Part shown: one piece after another, positions 23,749 to 34,510 of the stretch
How the letters are laid out: each line of letters starts with the position of its first letter
Numbering within the stretch: position 1 is the stretch's first letter
NCBI GenBank assembly: GCA_001600455.1
Contig: BCKC01000001.1
Span: 5,978,441-6,042,440 of the forward strand
DNA: 64,000 bases
Direction: 5' to 3'
Origin: Endocalyx cinctus
Taxonomy: Eukaryota > Ascomycota > Sordariomycetes > Amphisphaeriales > Apiosporaceae
The notes under the pieces: generated by a model
What the model saw: the letters and a program-made list of their open reading frames with translations, nothing else
The model's database searches: none
What the model was told of the DNA's origin: nothing
Made by a program: the position numbers and the translations under genes

Positions 23749-24072
23749 CTGCAGTGGACCCCAGAAAAAATCAATAATTAGCGTGCTTTAACTGGCACTG
23801 TTTAGTCACCTAGCAAGCCTGCACTCAAATCATCTTCATCCTTTTCATTTTTAATATTTCCGCTATTCGGACTAACCGGCCCTTAAACATTTTCTCCCTC
23901 AGAACCAAAACCCAAACCAAAACCTACCTCCTACCATATTGTCACATAGAAAATAAACCTCCATTTATTCTCTATTACTTTTGCAATAATCATCCTGATA
24001 CTCTTCTTTTCCTTTCCTAATCGTTTACTTTTATTCTTTTTTTTCAAGAGTCTACACATATTCAGAATCACC

Positions 24073-24879
24073 ATGCATTCTCTCAGAAGATCAGTTCTCC
24101 GAGCGTCCACGCTTCGGCCGACGAGTGCGCTCCGAGCTACCGCTGCTTCAACACCATCGCCACTCGCAGCCAACATCGCCAGAACTCCCTCGTCGAAGCG
24201 TCTATATCACGAAAAAGATACGTTATTCATATTTATCAAATCGTCTTTGTCTCGATATTAGAATAACCGATGCTAACTTGCTAGCTTTTACTGATCGACC
24301 ACTACAGCCGACCTCGTAACCCTGGCTCGCTCGACAAGATGGACCCTTCGGTCGGTACGGGACTCGTTGGTGCCCCGGCGTGCGGTGACGTGATGAAGCT
24401 TCAGATTCAGGTCGACAAGGCGACGGGAACCATCACCGACGCCAAGTTCAAGACTTTCGGCTGTGGTTCCGCGATCGCTAGTTCGAGTTACCTGACGACT
24501 CTCGTCAAGGGCATGCGATGTAAGTATACGATTACATCTACCTACTCATCTATCCCGAGAGTAGAAGAGAGAGAGAAAAAAACACTAACCAAGAATGATA
24601 GTGGAGGATGCCGCTAAGATTCGCAATGTCGATATATCAAATGAGCTCTGCCTCCCTCCCGTAAAACGTAAGTGTCCTTTATCTCCGCCTTTTTTTTTTT
24701 TGGTCAACTTTAAATCTAACAAACTGTCTTTTATCATAGTGCACTGCTCTGCGCTTGCCGAGGACGCCATCAAAGCCGCTATCGCCGATTACCACGGCAA
24801 GAACCCCGCAGCCAAGATAACCGATAACCTCGCTGGAAACCTCGCCGGAACTGCTAAGACCTTCGAGAAGGAGGCATAA
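24073..24879 (+). CDS. ISU1: Mitochondrial iron-sulfur cluster scaffold ISU1/IscU
   Basis: Four exons give 192 aa: 24073-24217, 24292-24519, 24602-24667 and 24740-24879. All internal junctions are phase 1. Residues 1-43 are Arg/Ser/Ala-rich without acidic residues, a mitochondrial presequence. The mature protein has the three cluster-ligand cysteines (Cys79 in G-A-P-A-C-G-D, Cys106 in F-G-C-G-S, Cys149 in L-H-C-S) and the Hsp70-binding L-P-P-V-K at 142-146. IscU receives sulfur from Nfs1 and iron to build [2Fe-2S] clusters in the matrix. Intron 1 (24218-24291) has no GT-AG solution that preserves the invariant Y-H-E-K-V-I-D-H-Y-S block. Using ATACGT at the donor and TTTTAC at the acceptor joins G+TG to give Val49 and the exact family sequence. 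An in-frame GT-AG alternative (24222-24307) would replace V-I-D-H-Y-S with D-T. Confidence 0.93.
24218..24291 (+). other. Probable AT-AC intron of ISU1
   Basis: 74 nt, starting ATACGT and ending CTTTTAC, with a consensus branch point GCTAAC at 24272-24277 about 15 nt before the 3' end. The donor equals a GTACGT U2-type site with its first G changed to A. A CTAG just after the branch point is not used in this model because it breaks the frame. The support is protein conservation across the junction; no transcript was seen. Confidence 0.75.
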
Positions 24880-26104
24880 AGTCGTTCTGGGTCAAAAGCG
24901 ATGAATAAAATTTGGACGCGGGCTGTATCGGACAATGACTTCCGGCGAAACAAGATATCCCACCCATAAGTTTCACTCGGAATAGTCATATACCAAAAAG
25001 GAAAAGAATCGTATATGTATGAGAATATACAGGCGAAAGGAGTATTGATGAAATATCTCCACCGACGCTGTTCTTTGTTTCTTTTTGTACGACAACAAAG
25101 TTTTTTTATGGTTTCGATGCGATGGTATACGGATAGCAGAAAAGACGTAACACGGTCGCGGGGGAGTTGAGGCATATGCCAAGATATTATACCGGGAAGG
25201 GGAAAAAAGGGGCAGAAAAAAAGAACAAAAAAAAAAGAAAAGTTTGATGAAGTTATACCTATCTGTACTTCTTTTCGGGTTGGGGCGAGTTGAATAGGCG
25301 AGAAGAAAAGCTGCTGCGGTTTATGGTATTGTCGTTACGTAGTTATCTTTTTTCGTTGCACAACTCCATCTATCTACTTCTGACGTTACAATTCTCACGT
25401 TCTAAACTATGCTGATAAGATTCGTGCGACTTTGAATCTTTCTGACAAGATGTGAGATGTTTAGGGGGTGATTTCCTACTCTAGCTTACCTCCTATTTAT
25501 TGTGTACCATAACCGTCGGATTTTGCTTCGGAGGACACGTCCTTAGGCGATACGGAAACTGGATTTCCTACCCCTTGCTCTTTGATCTTTATGATGTTTT
25601 CCTACGATGCATTACGTTACTGGCGACCTCAATTCTAGCGATATCTATTTCGTATATACCAACATGTGACCACTAATTTAGACGCATAGATACACCAGTA
25701 AATATGCATCCCATCATCTCACAGTTATGATCAAGTGTCAACGTCATGGTAAAAGGGAATACTGTAATAAGGCAAGGCTCGTTTATCATTTACTCATTAA
25801 AACTTAGAGTAGACCAGTCTTTCAATTTAGACCCAGACCTAACCTTTCCTTTCCTCTGCTCTCCACACCCTAATGCACGTGTACCGTATGCTCCACTAGA
25901 TCCCATATATGCACCTATATTGACCGTAAAACTCATTGAAAGATTGAAAACCCCGATGTTCGACTAACCAGACCCTCCTCGCCATCTTGTATATGTAATT
26001 CGACCGTGTGTATTCGAAGCAAAGACGTGCAGTGAATTGGGTCTTCCCACCCAAGCGTATATGTATGTCCTTGTATATGTGTGCGTTTTTTGTCTCGACT
26101 ACCC
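24880..26104. other. Intergenic between ISU1 and AAA ATPase genes
   Basis: 3' regions of the convergent ISU1 and AAA ATPase genes. Short open frames show no coding features. Nothing else recognised. Confidence 0.55.
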
Positions 26105-28402
26105 CTAATCACTAAAATCCTCCTCCCCGGCGGCGGTAAGCCCCATCAGATTCTTCCCCTCCGAGGCCCTACCCGCCGGCGAAAACGAGGACTCGACGGT
26201 ACCCAGGACGTCCCGTCCCTGGGTATCCCTATTAAAGTCCGCCTGAAACTCGGTCACGGTATCGAGCACGTCGCGGACCTGCTCGGGGCCGAAAGGCCGT
26301 TCTTCCGCTAACGCCAGAGCGTAAGCGGTGCGGACCGAGTTCTTGATCTGCCGGCCGTTGACGTCGACGGCGGCGATTGCTTCGAGCGCCTCGGCCGACC
26401 ATCTCTCGGCGTCGTACCCGGGGGTGCGGCGGAGGAAGAGGTCCCATAGTTGTAATCGGGCGCCGACGTCGAGGGGGCGGTATTTTAGCGCGAGGTGGAT
26501 CCGGGATTGGAAGGCGAGGTCGAAGGAGTTGATCCGGTTGGTCGTGAGGAACATGACGCCCGAGAAGTACTCGAGCGTTCGGAGGAAGACTGTTACAAAG
26601 AGGATGAGTTAATTTGTTTTTGCTTTAACTTGGTTGATTTAACGATATACTTGAAAAGGGGGTGGGGTTTGTTTGAAAAAAAAAAAAAAAACGTACTCGA
26701 GACGAGACTATTCCGAGCCAGGTCGTGCGACGACCTCTTCTCCAAGAAGACGTCCGCCTCGTCGATAAGCAGGATCGCCTTCCACGTCGTGACGTGCTTC
26801 AGGACCTTCCGGAGCTTCTTATCGACCGTCTTGACGTCGGCGCCGAGCTCTCCGGACATCATCACGTAAAGCGGGCGTCGGATATCGTCGGCGATACTCT
26901 CGGCCGTGAACGTCTTGCCGATACCGGGCTCGCCGTGAAGGAGGAAGATGCAGCCCCGACCTTTGCCGCGGATCAGGTCGTCGAACCCGTCCCCGCCGGA
27001 ATCCGAGCCCGAGCTCGAGGTATGCTTCGTCGTGAGGGCCCGGATCAGGCGCTTCTGCCGGTCCGGGAGCAGGAGCGCGTCGAAGGCGCCGGCGTCGAAG
27101 TCGATCTCGTCCACGAAATCGACGTAGAACCAGCCCCACCGCTTCTCCGATAGGGAGAAGCCGGGTATGGCGTGGTGGCAGAGCAGGTAGTCGTCCTCTT
27201 CGATGCTGTCCGGCTCTATCGCCCGGACCTCGTGCATCTTGATGTCGGCGTCGGTACGCTCGTCCACGAACGACGCGCAATCGAGCATGATGCGGCCGTC
27301 GAGCTACGAGATGGAAAAGTTAGCCACGTTACGTATTCAACAAAATCAATAGGAGGGCGGGAAATTTGGTCTCTCTTACGTCGAAACTCTCTCGGGGATA
27401 GGTATAACTGGCTCTACCGGTGAGCCCCACGGTACGCAACTTGTCGACCGCCGTGAAACTTCCTTTATACGCCTTGTACTGGATCCCGACGAGTTCGCAG
27501 TATTTGCGTCCGCGGGATACAAGATATTCCCTTAGGCCATCCTGGTTCGAATGGAATTTGAAGGGGTAGCAGTGCAGCGCCCGCACATCTTGGACGCCGT
27601 CGAAAACCTTGATCTCTAGCTGACGATAAGTGTATCCGAATCCGGACCCGTCGTGTATGAACGCCTTAGCGAGGATGAACCACTTCGGAGGGCAGTTCAT
27701 ACCACCCGCGTTGAAGAAGACCTTGACGATCTGGTTCACGCTTCGCGTTACGCCGCCGCCGCTGTAAATAAGGTCACCGGGTTTGAAGAGCATCCAGAGA
27801 TCCTTGAAATCGACGCAGGGGGTCTCGGCCTGCATGTTCGCCTCGAACCGAGCGATGTCCCTGCGAAACTCCCTCTCGGCGAAATCGACGAGGAGGGCGA
27901 CGTGGCGCCTCGCGGCGTCGTCCTCGAGCGCCTCGGCGTACCGCCTCAGCTGGGCGCGGTAGTGAAATAAGCATCCCAGGGCGGCGACTTCGGTCGGCCC
28001 CGTCAAGGTGACGAGGCCGGTGAAGTTCTGGTCCGGGTAGGCGCCGACGACGAGGCGGAGGGCCGTCTGGATGTGGGGGGAGCGGACCTCGAGGTTGACC
28101 TTCTCGATCGGCCCGTTGCGGAGGTAGTACTTGTACAGCCTCAGGGCGAACTTGCCTTCGTCTTGCAGGTCCGCGTCGGCGCTCGCGGCGAGCTCCTTCA
28201 CGGCGCGCTTGCCGTCCATGTCGAAGCGGGCTTCGTACTCTTTCACCTCGCACTTCATCTCTTTGGCTGGGGGAGACATGGCTTGATCCTCAGCTGTTTT
28301 GGGAGTGTCCTTCTTCGAGTTATTCTTGATGGGTTCTTGGCTGGTGCCTGTTTTGGTAGAGGGGATGACGGGCAAGAACTCGAAGTCGTCACTGGAAGAC
28401 AT
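26105..28402 (-). CDS. AAA+ ATPase with fungal N-terminal DUF7025-like domain
   Basis: Three exons (28402-27380, 27303-26697, 26589-26105) give 704 aa. Residues 1-70 are disordered. Residues about 75-400 form the N-terminal region common to fungal members of this family, including the D-F-K-D-L-W-M-L-F-K-P-G-D-L-I-Y segment. The AAA core has Walker A G-E-P-G-I-G-K-T at about 465-472, Walker B A-I-L-L-I-D-E-A-D with D522-E523, a sensor-1 T-T-N-R-I block, and an arginine-finger-like F-Q-S-R-I-H. Such proteins are hexameric ATP-driven remodelers of unknown substrate. No presequence or membrane segment is visible, which argues against a Bcs1-type role. Intron 2 starts GTACG and runs straight into a poly-T tract. 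The gene is strongly GC-rich. Its start lies 470 bp from the divergent TatD gene. Confidence 0.85.
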
Positions 28403-28872
28403 CCTGAACTTGTGTTTATGGCGATACTACGAGATGGTGTATTGAATGAAAGGGCTATGAAGAAGTTCATGAACAATAAGAGATAAGCATGCCCATAGGG
28501 CATTCTTTTATAGGAAGGAAAGCAGGGCAAATACGATCAAGGCAGAAGCAGTGGTTGCCTACTTACACACCCTTTAGTGAATGCTTCGCCCATTAAACGG
28601 AGACGATCATTTACTTATCGGGTATATATTCTGACTTTATGTTCGCTTACACAAATAAATACTGGGCTCGTATGGATAATTATGGAGATAAGCAGTAGGC
28701 AGTGCTTGAGAATCAGTATATTTATGCAATAGTCCGTCGACTTTTATGTACAATTTAGGAAATTTATGACTCTACTGAAAAGTACATTTTACGACTTACT
28801 TACTGCATAGGATTTATACTAAAAGCACACTGCATCTACAACTATGTCAAATGAGGCTGTGAAGTTGACTCA
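28403..28872. promoter_or_regulatory. Divergent promoter region (AAA ATPase / TatD)
   Basis: AT-rich 470-bp spacer between two divergent start codons, so it must carry both promoters. No specific motif identified. Confidence 0.5.
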
Positions 28873-30598
28873 ATGAATGCTCAAAAAAATTTAATAAATT
28901 CTTGTCATTTCCGACATATTTCACGAGTTTATAGTTATTCTTACAAAATCAGATCTTCTGCGTTATTTTGGAATTCACCCCGATCATTTTCCACCACAAA
29001 TCTCAAAATGACTTCTGAGTTAGAAGCCAGCGAATCTGCATCAACCGCCATCAATATGTATAAGCCACGTTATATCGATGTAAGTTTCTCGCACTTTTCT
29101 CCACACATCTCTCCTTACCGATGTGGCAACTTATCCCGTCAATCATTCCCTTATGGAGAGGATTTTGACGGGGGATGATACCCATGATTCCTCCTCGTAT
29201 TTTCTTCAGCGTAGATCACATGAGTCATTCATTCTATTTCTCTACCGTCTTGTCTTTTTATAATTGCGTATTAACCCGCGTCGTACCCTTTGCAGATCGG
29301 TATCAACCTAGCAGACCCGGTTTTCCGTGGTCGATATCGCAGAACTCAACGACATCCCGATGATCTTGGCGCTGTCATATCCAGGGCCAAGGAGGTAGGA
29401 TGCGAGAAATTGATTGTGACTGGCTCTGATCTCGTCAGTTCCAAAGAGGCTCTCGAAATAGCTAAAGAGCATCGTAAGTATATTGATTTCTCTTCCCAAA
29501 GGTTAATATATAGGTACCAGTTTAGGTTGTTGGGAGCCGGGAATTAAAAATATCGCCCGAAGCTAATTCCCCTTGTCACAAAAAGCTGGCATTGTTTATA
29601 CCACGGCTGGCATTCATCCTTGCTCGAGCTCCGTCTTCAGCTCATCTCACGCGCATCATGACGCTGATGGGCATACAACGCCCTGTGACCCGGACCCGTC
29701 CGCGCCTGTATCGGAGGACCCAGAACCGGATGAGGCGAAGACGGCGGAGATCATATCGGAGCTACGGAGGGTGATCGAAGAAGCCAGGAGCGCGGCGGGG
29801 TCGGGTCCCGCCGCGCTGGTCGCCTTTGGCGAGTTTGGTCTCGACTACGATAGGCTGAATTACTGCTCCAAGAAAGTCCAGCTTCACTCGTTCGCGGCGC
29901 AGCTCGACCTAGTTCTTAGCCTCGAGCCGCAATTACCGCTGTTCCTGCACTCGCGGGCGGCGCACGCCGACTTCGTTTCCTTGCTGAAAGCCAAGTTCGG
30001 CGACAAGCTCGAGAAGCTGCAAAAGGGCGGCGTCGTCCACAGCTTCACGGGAACGGTCGAGGAGATGCGCGAGCTGATGGACCTGGGACTGCACATCGGC
30101 ACGAACGGCTGCAGCTTCAAGACGGCCGATAACTGCGCCATGGTCAAGGAGATCCACCTCGACCGTCTCATGCTCGAGACGGACGGGCCCTGGTGCGAGA
30201 TCCGTTCCACCCACGAGGGCTGGAAATACTTGGTCGAGCATTACAAGCAGTTCATGACCAAGGACGCACCCGCCGGCGCCGAGTCTTCTACCACGACGAC
30301 CGCGACGGCAACACCTTCGCAGTCGGGCACCGCGACCCCTTCCGAGTCGTCCGCGACAACAAATTCGGGTCGAAAAAAGCGACCCCCGCCGAAAACGAAA
30401 GACTCGGAAGTACCGGATAGGTTCAAGTCGGTTAAGAAGGAGAAGTGGACCGAGGGTGTCATGGTCAAGAGCCGCAACGAACCGTGCATGATAGAACGCG
30501 TGGGGCTCGTGGTCGCCGGCGTCAAAGCCGTCCCTCTCGAGGAGGTGTGCGAAGCAGCATGGAAGAATACGGTCAAGGTTTTTGGGTTAGAGGACTAG
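28873..30598 (+). CDS. TatD-family metal-dependent DNase (TATDN1-like)
   Basis: Three exons (28873-29079, 29296-29473, 29586-30598) give 465 aa from the first ATG, or 420 aa from the in-frame ATG at 29008. Splicing gives R-Y-I-D-I-G-I-N-L-A-D-P-V-F-R-G, then K-E-H-P-G-I-V-Y-T-T-A-G-I-H-P-C. Metal-site motifs follow: G-E-F-G-L-D-Y, F-L-H-S-R, V-V-H-S-F-T-G-T and L-E-T-D-G-P-W-C. TatD enzymes are 3'-5' exonucleases linked to apoptotic DNA degradation and repair. A low-complexity Thr/Ser/Pro insert of roughly 45 residues separates the core from the final R-N-E-P-C-M-I helix block. The N-terminal extension (residues 1-45) has Arg/Lys/Ser and no acidic residues, so a mitochondrial form from the upstream ATG is plausible beside a cytosolic form from 29008. 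Confidence 0.9.
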
Positions 30599-30915
30599 TA
30601 GATTTAAAATAGAGGTATTGGTAATCGTTGGAATACTCACGGTTGTCAATAGAATATATACCGTAGAAACATAGAGTGTATACTTTATAGAAGAAATCGG
30701 GCTTCCTGGTCATTCACGTGATTCGGACGACTGAAATAATTGGTACATACTGTTTTCTTTTCTTCATACACATACGCAAATCCATGTACAATAAAGCTGA
30801 AATATGTGGAGTCAAGACAAGACTCCAGGGTATATAAAGTTTCCGGGCCCCTTACTCTTTACCCAACGCCGTGCAATGCTATCCCATCATCCGAAAGTAG
30901 AAGCAAACTGTAACC
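30599..30915. other. Convergent 3' spacer (TatD / CHL4)
   Basis: About 315 bp between two stop codons. AT-rich; no feature recognised beyond likely poly(A) regions. Confidence 0.6.
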
Positions 30916-32652
30916 TTATGACAAGCCGGACCCCTTAAAACCTCTTATGCGCCCGCGCCTCACCGCGCCGACGGTAACGCCCTCTTCGCCCGTCATCCAG
31001 CCAGGCATCTTCTCGCCATCTACGACGCCCGCTTCAACGAGCTGTCTTATACCGGCGAAGACGTGCGACCCGTGGAAGGCAAAGCGGAGATTGGGTATCC
31101 AAGCTCTCGAGCCTCCATTTCCGTCTCCTTCTTGTTCTTCCTCCATCTCCCCATCTTCTTCTTGCGAGAGGAGACTTATATCAACTATACTCTTCCGACC
31201 TTTACTGGACCTTCTCCGTTTCCGCGCTTCGTTGTCCGCTTCTTGGTCGTTATCGTCGTCGTCATTCCCAGGAGGTGGTAACGGCGGTTGGTGCGAAGAG
31301 TGAGGGAAAGGATCCTCGATCACGACGTCGAACCTCTCTACGCCCTTCCCGTCGTCGACCTGGGCCGAGTTTCCGAACCGCGCCTTCGCGAGGACCTTAG
31401 CGCGCTTCCGTTCCCTCTCGACCGCCTTCGCCTCCTGATCTACGGGGACGAACGGCTCCCGTCGCGACGACGAATAGGACCTCTTGCGCGAAGCGGCCGA
31501 CGACCTTCCGCCTTTCGCGTCGTCTTGCTCCACCTCCGAAAGCGGCGGCGTCGGCAGGAGCGCCGCGTTGAGCGGGTTATCCTGCCTCAGGACCTCGCCT
31601 TTGGTCTCGGCGTAGATCCCCCACCCGCCCTGCGCGGCGTTCGTGCGCGCGGCCCCGCCCTTGACGGAGAGCATGGCCTCGAGGTTCTTCGTCTGTAGGT
31701 TCGTCGCCCGGAGCCCGTACCGCTCGCGCGGCCGCGACAGCGCTTTCGGTATCCCCTCGACGACGAGCCCGCGCAGGGACTTGGTCTCGCCCGTGGTGGT
31801 CGTGCCGGACCCTTGCGACTTCGAGACGAATATGTGCGGGGACGCGTCCGGAAAGGCGACGTAGATGGTGCGGGAGGCGTCGAAGCTCGTCGTCGACGTC
31901 GTCGCTATCCTCGACGAAGACGACGACGACGAAGCGGAAACGCCGGCGCGGTTGCTCAGCGCCAGGTCGGTGTTGTACGGAGAATCGAGCACGAAGATTC
32001 TCAATATCAAAAGGGGTAAGCCCGAGGGCCGGTCGAAGTTGTAGTGCGCCTTGACGTCCGGCAGGACCTCGCCCTGGAGGTTCCGCAGAAACGTCGACGG
32101 GTGGAAGCGCGGCACGTGCAGCGTCTCCCGGTCGGGCCGGTCCGCCGCGCGCTCGTCCTCGTCCACGTCGTCCTCGTGCCTCGGCGCCTTCAGCCGCTGG
32201 ATCCGGTAGGCCGTCCACTTCATCGTCCCCGGGTGCTCGTACAGGTGCTGCAGGTCCGCCATCGCGAGCTGGTACAGGCTCACGCCCCGCCGCCAGTCGC
32301 CCTCGAGGATCCGGTCCACCACCTCCCGGCGGCTGCCCTTGCGCGTCTGCATGTCCCGGTACAGCTCGCGCAGGTCTTCGAGCGAGCGCGCGGGCGGGTA
32401 GAAGTCGCCTTCGTATTCGTCGTCGTCGTCGTCGTCATCCTCCTCCTCTTCATCGTCGTCTTCGCGCACGCGTCTTCGTCGCAACAGGGGCGGGCATAGA
32501 GACTGGTTCCGTTCGTCCAGCCAATCGAGAACGAGCGATAGGAGGGATCCGCGTGACAGTCGGTTCAGGAATTTGACGGCCGACGCGTTGGTTGGGTCGA
32601 CTCGGAGGGATGACGGGAGGCGGGCTGTCGTGGGTAGCGAGAGTCGTGCCAT
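30916..32652 (-). CDS. CHL4: Kinetochore protein CHL4/Mis15 (CENP-N homologue)
   Basis: Intronless gene of 578 aa. The N-terminal segment (T-A-R-L-P-S-S-L-R-V, then F-L-N-R-L-S-R-G-S-L-L-S-L-V-L-D-W-L), the R-R-E-V-V-D-R-I-L-E-G-D-W-R-R-G block and Y-Q-L-A-M-A-D-L-Q-H-L-Y match the CHL4/CENP-N fold. A Lys/Trp-containing stretch (M-K-W-T-A-Y-R-I-Q-R-L) follows. The family belongs to the inner-kinetochore CCAN, pairs with Iml3/CENP-L and contacts the CENP-A nucleosome. Odd features are a run of Asp/Glu near residues 64-80 and a Ser-rich loop near 240-260, both low complexity. The C-terminal F-H-G-S-H-V-F-A-G-I-R-Q-L-V-E block is the dimerisation region in relatives. Very high GC compared with the flanking spacer. 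Confidence 0.85.
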   Translation of the reverse strand: MARLSLPTTARLPSSLRVDPTNASAVKFLNRLSRGSLLSLVLDWLDERNQSLCPPLLRRRRVREDDDEEEEDDDDDDDEYEGDFYPPARSLEDLRELYRDMQTRKGSRREVVDRILEGDWRRGVSLYQLAMADLQHLYEHPGTMKWTAYRIQRLKAPRHEDDVDEDERAADRPDRETLHVPRFHPSTFLRNLQGEVLPDVKAHYNFDRPSGLPLLILRIFVLDSPYNTDLALSNRAGVSASSSSSSSRIATTSTTSFDASRTIYVAFPDASPHIFVSKSQGSGTTTTGETKSLRGLVVEGIPKALSRPRERYGLRATNLQTKNLEAMLSVKGGAARTNAAQGGWGIYAETKGEVLRQDNPLNAALLPTPPLSEVEQDDAKGGRSSAASRKRSYSSSRREPFVPVDQEAKAVERERKRAKVLAKARFGNSAQVDDGKGVERFDVVIEDPFPHSSHQPPLPPPGNDDDDNDQEADNEARKRRRSSKGRKSIVDISLLSQEEDGEMEEEQEGDGNGGSRAWIPNLRFAFHGSHVFAGIRQLVEAGVVDGEKMPGWMTGEEGVTVGAVRRGRIRGFKGSGLS

Positions 32653-34482
32653 GGGTAAACAAATTACTTTTTTTCTTGTCGATCAATCGAGTTCAAATCG
32701 CTGCATGAGGGGATTGGCAAAAGCCACCCTCGATTTTTTTGCTGGGTAGGATAGTTGGGGTGTTCTTGTAGCCGAAGTACTCGTAAAAGCTTCTTTCAAT
32801 CATTGTTTTCGTATGATGTCCAAATATTCAACGCGTTTAACGCGCCTGCCTCGATAATGATGGATATACCTTTACCGGATTGATTAATGCACTTACTAGG
32901 GATATATGTATCTAAGCATTATGAATGAATCGGTTTATGTATTTCCCACTTAAAGTGGTATTGACTTATTCACGCAAAGTAACTACCGCAAAACACTACG
33001 TTTATATTTTCCATTACCTTTTCAGACTCATAGAATGTCTCGCCAATACCTAGAAAGCTCGTCGACCAGGAAAATAGCCTGTCTGGGGTTAGTTCATGGA
33101 TTATCAAATCCGCGCCAACGACAATAATACCTGGAAGAGATATCAAAAAGCTAGACTACGTGCTGAGAATAAACCCGCAATTATTACGGGCCAGGACTCT
33201 TTTCCGTCTGGGACACGAGTGACGTTATTTGTACTCCTCGGAGAAATAAACTGAGCCATGCGACATTCATCTTAACAGACGACGCGGAGTTCACGGAGTT
33301 CCTGGACGTGTATCACAGATAGTAGATTACTTACCTATGTTCAACAATGTCATACTATAGGGGGTGGTACAGCAGTTATCGAGGTCACGAGGCAATCTCT
33401 GCGTATCAAAGCTTGGAAATATGTCTGAAATATGTGGGGTTTTATTATTTTTTTTCCCATACGCATCAAAACTTTACTTATCGACTGAAATGCGTGCCTC
33501 GAAACAAGCAGCGGTACATGGGAAAGGCAAATTGAATCACTTTTACCCTCCCTCCCCAAAGGTAATGTATCATCTCCGAGGTCTTGGTGCAAATGGACTT
33601 CTAGATTCCTAAAGTGCTAAATCAGCACAACGCATACTACAACGGATATACTATGTAAAGTTTGAGTTTTCGCAATGCCTTGCGAGCTTCCTCTTACGGT
33701 TCTAGCTTCCTACTTGACTTCCTCGCGGCTCACTTCCAATAAATAAGCACACTGGGTGACCGGAATTTCCTATTTGAGTAGTGCTGTATAAATTATCTAG
33801 TATATACATATACGTCGAACCTTTCTCCGTGGGTAGAGCCGAGGAAAGCGCATCTGAAAGTATTGCTATGTATAACATCTGCCGTATGGAATAAATCGGC
33901 GAGCTTTTTCAACTTTGCCAGTAAGGATTCTTAGTGTGAAAATAAGGGTTAGCTAGGTAGCAACCCCTTACACCGTATACATATTACAAACGTCCCCCTT
34001 AAACGATTTAAAGGATGTCATGGTATGGAATAGTGAAAATACTCGTCCTCCGTGGCTTAAGTTACGCGGACAGAGAGAGCTATTGGGGACTATGCATCAC
34101 TAGTCAAAATGTTGCCATTTGTCGAAGTATTATAACGCCGGATAAATACTCTCAGAAACATTTGTAAGCAAAGTAAAAGGAATTTACCGCTACTTCGTAA
34201 AAAAGTCGGGTTAGTGGATATGTCAACAATGCTCAGTAATCACTCGTGAGTGTTTCATAGATTAAAATGAAGCCTGGACACGATTATCACGAACCTGGCG
34301 TTAAGCGCTGATGGACTTCCTCTTCCGATGTGGGACATGCAATATATGTATGTATGTATGTATGTAGCTACATATCATCCGGGTAAGAAAGATGATAGTT
34401 TAAATCGGGATTTGGTTCATTCGTATGAGTAGAGTACATGAGAAACCGTGGCAGGTTTCCTGCATCATGGCAATGCCCACAT

Positions 34483-34510
34483 ATGTTGATATGTCAGCAC
34501 ATATCAACAT
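34483..34510. repeat. Perfect 12-bp inverted repeat with 4-nt loop
   Basis: ATGTTGATATGT, loop CAGC, then ACATATCAACAT. The stem is perfect and could form a cruciform, an RNA hairpin or a dimeric protein site. No T-run follows it. Confidence 0.8.

Larger units (their letters stand above)
23032..24072. other. Intergenic between Stu2 and ISU1 genes
   Basis: No gene seen. It contains an 18-bp perfect palindrome (23380-23397), a 17-nt near-perfect palindrome (23474-23490) and four tandem copies of TTGATTCAC (23713-23748). The last 200 bp are pyrimidine-rich on the plus strand, as expected for a promoter/leader of ISU1. Confidence 0.6.

Noticed and set aside
24222..24307. GT-AG intron alternative in ISU1
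   Set aside because: In frame, but removes the invariant V-I-D-H-Y-S residues, has a weak GTTATT donor and places the branch point about 30 nt from the acceptor.
31577..32218. 213-codon minus-strand frame within CHL4
   Set aside because: Alternative frame of a GC-rich gene with Arg/Gly/Ala composition typical of shadows.
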